DNA of 8,726 nt from Anaerolineae bacterium (GTDB lineage: Bacteria; Chloroflexota; Anaerolineae; Aggregatilineales; UBA2796). Of this stretch, positions 5,877 to 8,726 are shown one piece after another. A program made the translations under genes and the position numbers. The DNA lies in the NCBI GenBank assembly GCA_020851855.1, contig JADZBY010000353.1, positions 1-8,726 on the forward strand, in the 5' to 3' direction. The notes under the pieces were generated by a model. The model made no database searches. It was not told the origin of the DNA and saw only the letters and a list, made by a program, of their open reading frames with translations. Within the stretch, counting starts at the first letter, position 1. The number at the start of each line of letters is the position of its first letter.

Positions 5877-8564
5877 ATGTTCCAAATGCACGGGATCAGC
5901 CCCTTCGAGCAAGCGATGATCTTGCTGGTGCTGGTCATTGCTGTCGCGTCCCTTCTGTACGCCTATTGGCTCGCCCGCAACACCTTCCAGAAGGACAAGG
6001 GCAGCCAGGCCATGCAGCGCATCTGGGGCTACATCCGCAGCGGCGCGAACGCCTACCTGCGCACCCAGCTCCGCACGATTGCCGTCCTCATCGTCGTGCT
6101 CGTCGTGCTCATGTTCCTCAGCGTCGCCCTGGTCAGCCCATCCGGTGAGGCGAACGAGTTGTTCTGCCCGGCCCAGGTGGAGGCCGCCTTCGCCAACGAC
6201 ATCGCCGCCAACACCGGGCGGACCGTGGCCGAAGTTGAAGAGCTGCTGCGCGCGCCCGGCGCTGTCGCCAAAGATGTGGCCACCACCCTCGGTTACGCCG
6301 CCTTCAACCCGGCGCGCGTGTCCGCCAATCCGGCGAACGTGACCTGCCAGGATGCGGTGCTCGGCGTGGCCATCGGGCGCGCGCTGGCCTTCGCCCTCGG
6401 CGCGATTTTCTCCGCGTCTGTCGGCTTCATCGGCATGAATATGGCCGTGCAGGGCAATGTGCGCGTTGCGGCGGCCTCGCGGCGTAGCTTCCACGAAGCG
6501 CTGTCCATCGCCTACCGCTCCGGCACGATCACCGGCATGTTGACCGACGGCCTGGGCCTGTTGGGCGGCACGACGATCTTCCTCGTCTACGGCAAGGCCG
6601 CCCCCGACGTTCTGCTGGGCTTCGGCTTCGGCGGCACGCTGCTGGCGCTGTTCATGCGCGTGGGCGGCGGCATCTATACCAAAGCGGCTGACGTCGGCGC
6701 GGACCTCGTCGGCAAGGTCGAAGCGGGCATGGAAGAAGACGACCCGCGCAACGCCGCCGTGATCGCCGACCTCGTCGGTGACAACGTGGGCGACTGCGCC
6801 GGTATGGCCGCCGACATCTTCGAATCCTACGAAGTGACCATCGTCTCCGGCCTGATCCTCGGTCTGGCGCTCACCGCCCTGACCGGGCAGTTGTTCTGGA
6901 TCGTGCTCCCGCTGCTCGTGCGCGGCATCGGCGTCGTCAGCTCCATCGTCGGCACGTATGCCGTGTCGCTGTGGAAAGTGGAAGACGCCGAAGAGGCGAT
7001 GTACAAGAGCTACGAGCTGTCCAGCACCATCACCATCGTCTCGACCTTCATCCTGGCGGTGCTCTATGCCGGCCAGTTTGGCGTCGATCAGGTCATCGAT
7101 GGGGTGACTTACCCCGGCTGGCTCCAATACCTGTCGCTCGGCTCCCTGGTCTCGGTCGGCGTGGCGCTGGCGGTCGTCTTCAACCCGCTAACGTCCTACG
7201 CCACGAGCGCCAAGAGCAAGCGCGTTCACAACATCGCCCGCGCCACCGTGTTCGGCCCGGCGCTGGTCATCCTCGAGGGCCTGTCGCTCGGTTACCTGTC
7301 CAGCGTGTGGTCGGTCCTGGTCATCGTGGCCAGCATCGTGGCCGCCATCCTGGTCAATACCGTCAACTTCCCGCCCAACCTGTACCTGCCCGCCCTCATC
7401 GTCGGCATCGTGCTGGCTGTGTTCATGATCTATCGTGGTCGGCAGCGTAAAGACCTGATCGGCGGCGTCTTCCTGGCGCTGTGGATCATGGTCGCCACGC
7501 TGTTCCTCATCAGTATGCGCGCCGTGCCCGCCGAAGACCAGTTCCTGCACGTGCTGTTCGGCGTCTCGCTGATCGGCGTCGGTATGCTCTCGCACACCGG
7601 CAACAACGTCAGCATGGACACCTTCGGCCCCATCTCGGACAACGCGAACGGCATCGGGGAGCTGGCCGGCGAGGACTTCGACCCGAAGGCCCGCCAGGTC
7701 ATGGCCGACCTCGACGCCGCCGGCAACACCACGAAGGCCATCACGAAGGGTATCGCCATCGGCTCGGCGGTCATCGCTGCCGTGTCGCTCTTCGGCGCGT
7801 TCTTCTTCGACATCGAGCGCGTCATGCCCGCCGAACGCGCGGAAACGTGGACCCGCTCCATCAACCTGGCCGACCCGAAGGTGTTCGTGGGTATGCTGCT
7901 CGGCGGCGCGCTGCCGCTGCTGTTCGGCGGTGTGCTCATCAAGGCCGTGAACCGCGCGGCAGGCTACATCATGGCCGAAGTGCGCCGCCAGCTGCGTATC
8001 CCCGAGATCGCCAGCGGCCAGCGCACCCCGGACTATGCCCAGGCGGTGACCATCTCCACCCGCTCGGCGCAGCGTGAACTGATCCCGCTGGGCCTCATCG
8101 CCGTGGTTTCGCCCATCGTCGTCGGCCTCATGCTCAAAGAGCAGGCGCTCGGCGGCTTCCTGGCGGGCATCATCGTGTCCGGCCAGCTGCTCGCGGTCTT
8201 CATGGCCAATGCGGGCGGCGCGTGGGACAACGCCAAGAAGTACATCGAAGACGGCAACATGGGCGGCAAGGGCACGGACAACCACAAGGCCAGCGTCGTG
8301 GGCGACACCGTCGGCGACCCGCTCAAGGACACCGCCGGCCCGGCCCTCAACCCGATGATCAAGGTCTCCAACCTGGTCGGCCTGATCATGGCCCCCATCG
8401 TCGTCCAGACGGCCACCCCGGACCTGGCCTGGGTGTCCATCGTCGTCTCCGTGATCGGCATCCTCGGCATCATCTGGGCCTACCGCCGCAGCGACCGCAC
8501 CGAAGAGGGCGAGCTGGAGCAGGTGAGCAGCGAGAAGATCGAGGAAATGGCCCCCGTCAAATAA
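5877..8564 (+). CDS. hppA: Membrane-bound proton-translocating pyrophosphatase, K+-independent type
   Basis: An 895-residue integral membrane pyrophosphatase that hydrolyses PPi and pumps H+ out of the cytoplasm (Na+ pumping is less likely). All core motifs are present: GGGIYTKAADVGADLVGKVE (263 onward), EEDDPRN, DNVGDCAGMAAD (302-313), SDNANGIGELAG (D588 region), GGAWDNAKKYIEDG (780 onward) and DNHKASVVGDTVGDPLKDTAG (D801 onward). In GNTTKAITKG (616-625), K620 and T623 match the Lys/Thr pair of K+-independent H+-pumping enzymes. It is longer than the usual roughly 650-800 residues. Residues about 87-162, between helices 2 and 3, form a soluble extracytoplasmic insert with C97 and C157. Two extra hydrophobic segments appear at about 502-519 and 527-547. 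The gene is probably monocistronic: it has its own promoter region before it and a strong terminator 30 bp after. Start ATG 5877 follows GGAGG at 5861-5865. Confidence 0.95.
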   Translation: MFQMHGISPFEQAMILLVLVIAVASLLYAYWLARNTFQKDKGSQAMQRIWGYIRSGANAYLRTQLRTIAVLIVVLVVLMFLSVALVSPSGEANELFCPAQVEAAFANDIAANTGRTVAEVEELLRAPGAVAKDVATTLGYAAFNPARVSANPANVTCQDAVLGVAIGRALAFALGAIFSASVGFIGMNMAVQGNVRVAAASRRSFHEALSIAYRSGTITGMLTDGLGLLGGTTIFLVYGKAAPDVLLGFGFGGTLLALFMRVGGGIYTKAADVGADLVGKVEAGMEEDDPRNAAVIADLVGDNVGDCAGMAADIFESYEVTIVSGLILGLALTALTGQLFWIVLPLLVRGIGVVSSIVGTYAVSLWKVEDAEEAMYKSYELSSTITIVSTFILAVLYAGQFGVDQVIDGVTYPGWLQYLSLGSLVSVGVALAVVFNPLTSYATSAKSKRVHNIARATVFGPALVILEGLSLGYLSSVWSVLVIVASIVAAILVNTVNFPPNLYLPALIVGIVLAVFMIYRGRQRKDLIGGVFLALWIMVATLFLISMRAVPAEDQFLHVLFGVSLIGVGMLSHTGNNVSMDTFGPISDNANGIGELAGEDFDPKARQVMADLDAAGNTTKAITKGIAIGSAVIAAVSLFGAFFFDIERVMPAERAETWTRSINLADPKVFVGMLLGGALPLLFGGVLIKAVNRAAGYIMAEVRRQLRIPEIASGQRTPDYAQAVTISTRSAQRELIPLGLIAVVSPIVVGLMLKEQALGGFLAGIIVSGQLLAVFMANAGGAWDNAKKYIEDGNMGGKGTDNHKASVVGDTVGDPLKDTAGPALNPMIKVSNLVGLIMAPIVVQTATPDLAWVSIVVSVIGILGIIWAYRRSDRTEEGELEQVSSEKIEEMAPVK

Positions 8565-8593
8565 CCCGGACCGAGACAACCTCTCGACCGAAT

Positions 8594-8624
8594 CAAACAC
8601 CCCGCCACACCGGCGGGGTGTTTG
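8594..8624 (+). terminator. Strong intrinsic terminator after hppA
   Basis: CAAACACCCCGCC (8594-8606) pairs perfectly with GGCGGGGTGTTTG (8612-8624): a 13-bp stem with a 5-nt loop. The upstream AAA and the TTT within the 3' arm also suit a bidirectional terminator. It begins 30 bp after the stop codon. Confidence 0.88.
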
Positions 8625-8660
8625 TATCTGTGGGCAGCGCAACCCACGGCGCATGACGGC

Positions 8661-8721
8661 GGGCGCGTCGCGACGCGCCCCTACACATCACGGCGCTGTA
8701 GGGGCGGCTCGCGAGCCGCCC
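8661..8721. repeat. Two 20-bp perfect palindromes in inverted arrangement
   Basis: GGGCGCGTCGCGACGCGCCC (8661-8680) and GGGCGGCTCGCGAGCCGCCC (8702-8721) are each perfect palindromes centred on TCGCGA. Facing each other are CCCCTACA (8678-8685) and TGTAGGGG (8697-8704), so the whole is an inverted repeat with an 11-nt spacer. The outer parts match while the arms differ (GCGTCGCGACGC versus GGCTCGCGAGCC). I recall GTAGGGGCG-type intergenic repeats in Chloroflexota and cyanobacteria. The element may continue beyond the window edge. Confidence 0.7.
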
Positions 8722-8726
8722 GCACC

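Noticed and set aside
5727..7127. Long open frame on the - strand (466 codons)
   Set aside because: Antisense to hppA and its leader; low-complexity composition with no recognisable domain.
7188..8654. Long open frame on the - strand (488 codons)
   Set aside because: It is antisense to the unmistakable hppA. Its His/Asp/Gly-rich product is what GC-rich reverse frames give, and no motif is visible.

Overview
The window is very GC-rich, with dense Gly/Ala/Arg-coding genes, and its short intergenic spaces carry palindromic repeats. The repeat styles (CCTCACCCC-ended elements and TCGCGA-centred palindromes next to CCCCTACA) and the gene types remind me of Chloroflexota, probably Anaerolineae. 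That placement is from memory and is moderate at best. All six convincing genes, and the small antitoxin, are on the + strand.

Positions 1-3760 hold a piece of a phage-tail-like module. It contains a large tail-tip/minor tail protein with a LamG-type lectin domain, a small virion-structural protein, and a small two-helix membrane protein that could be holin-like. The last two are translationally coupled. The first and second are separated by a 125-bp repeat element with 9-bp terminal inverted repeats and two hairpins. No integrase, capsid or endolysin gene is visible, so this is either one edge of a prophage or a remnant. A hairpin at 3734-3758 appears to close it.

Positions 3760-4305 hold an overlapping hicA-hicB toxin-antitoxin pair. 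hicA is clearly lower in GC than everything around it, and the antitoxin is a short form with no DNA-binding domain. Then comes a DapA/N-acetylneuraminate-lyase superfamily gene (4434-5366). It keeps the Schiff-base lysine but lacks the usual YNxP tyrosine and GTTGE motif, so it should not be called dihydrodipicolinate synthase.

Positions 5367-5876 are 510 bases without a gene. They contain an unusually AT-rich island with a CRP/FNR-like box and a sigma70-like promoter, followed by a leader of about 370 nt. These lead into hppA (5877-8564), an 895-residue membrane-bound proton pyrophosphatase. Its active-site motifs are complete and it has the Lys/Thr signature of the K+-independent class. 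It is longer than usual because of an extracytoplasmic insert with two cysteines and what look like two extra membrane helices. A strong intrinsic terminator follows, and the window ends in a pair of 20-bp palindromes arranged as an inverted repeat.

I see no clear evidence of a wholly new system. The best leads are the LamG domain nested inside a phage-tail domain, the extended pyrophosphatase with its regulatory region, and the repeat elements.
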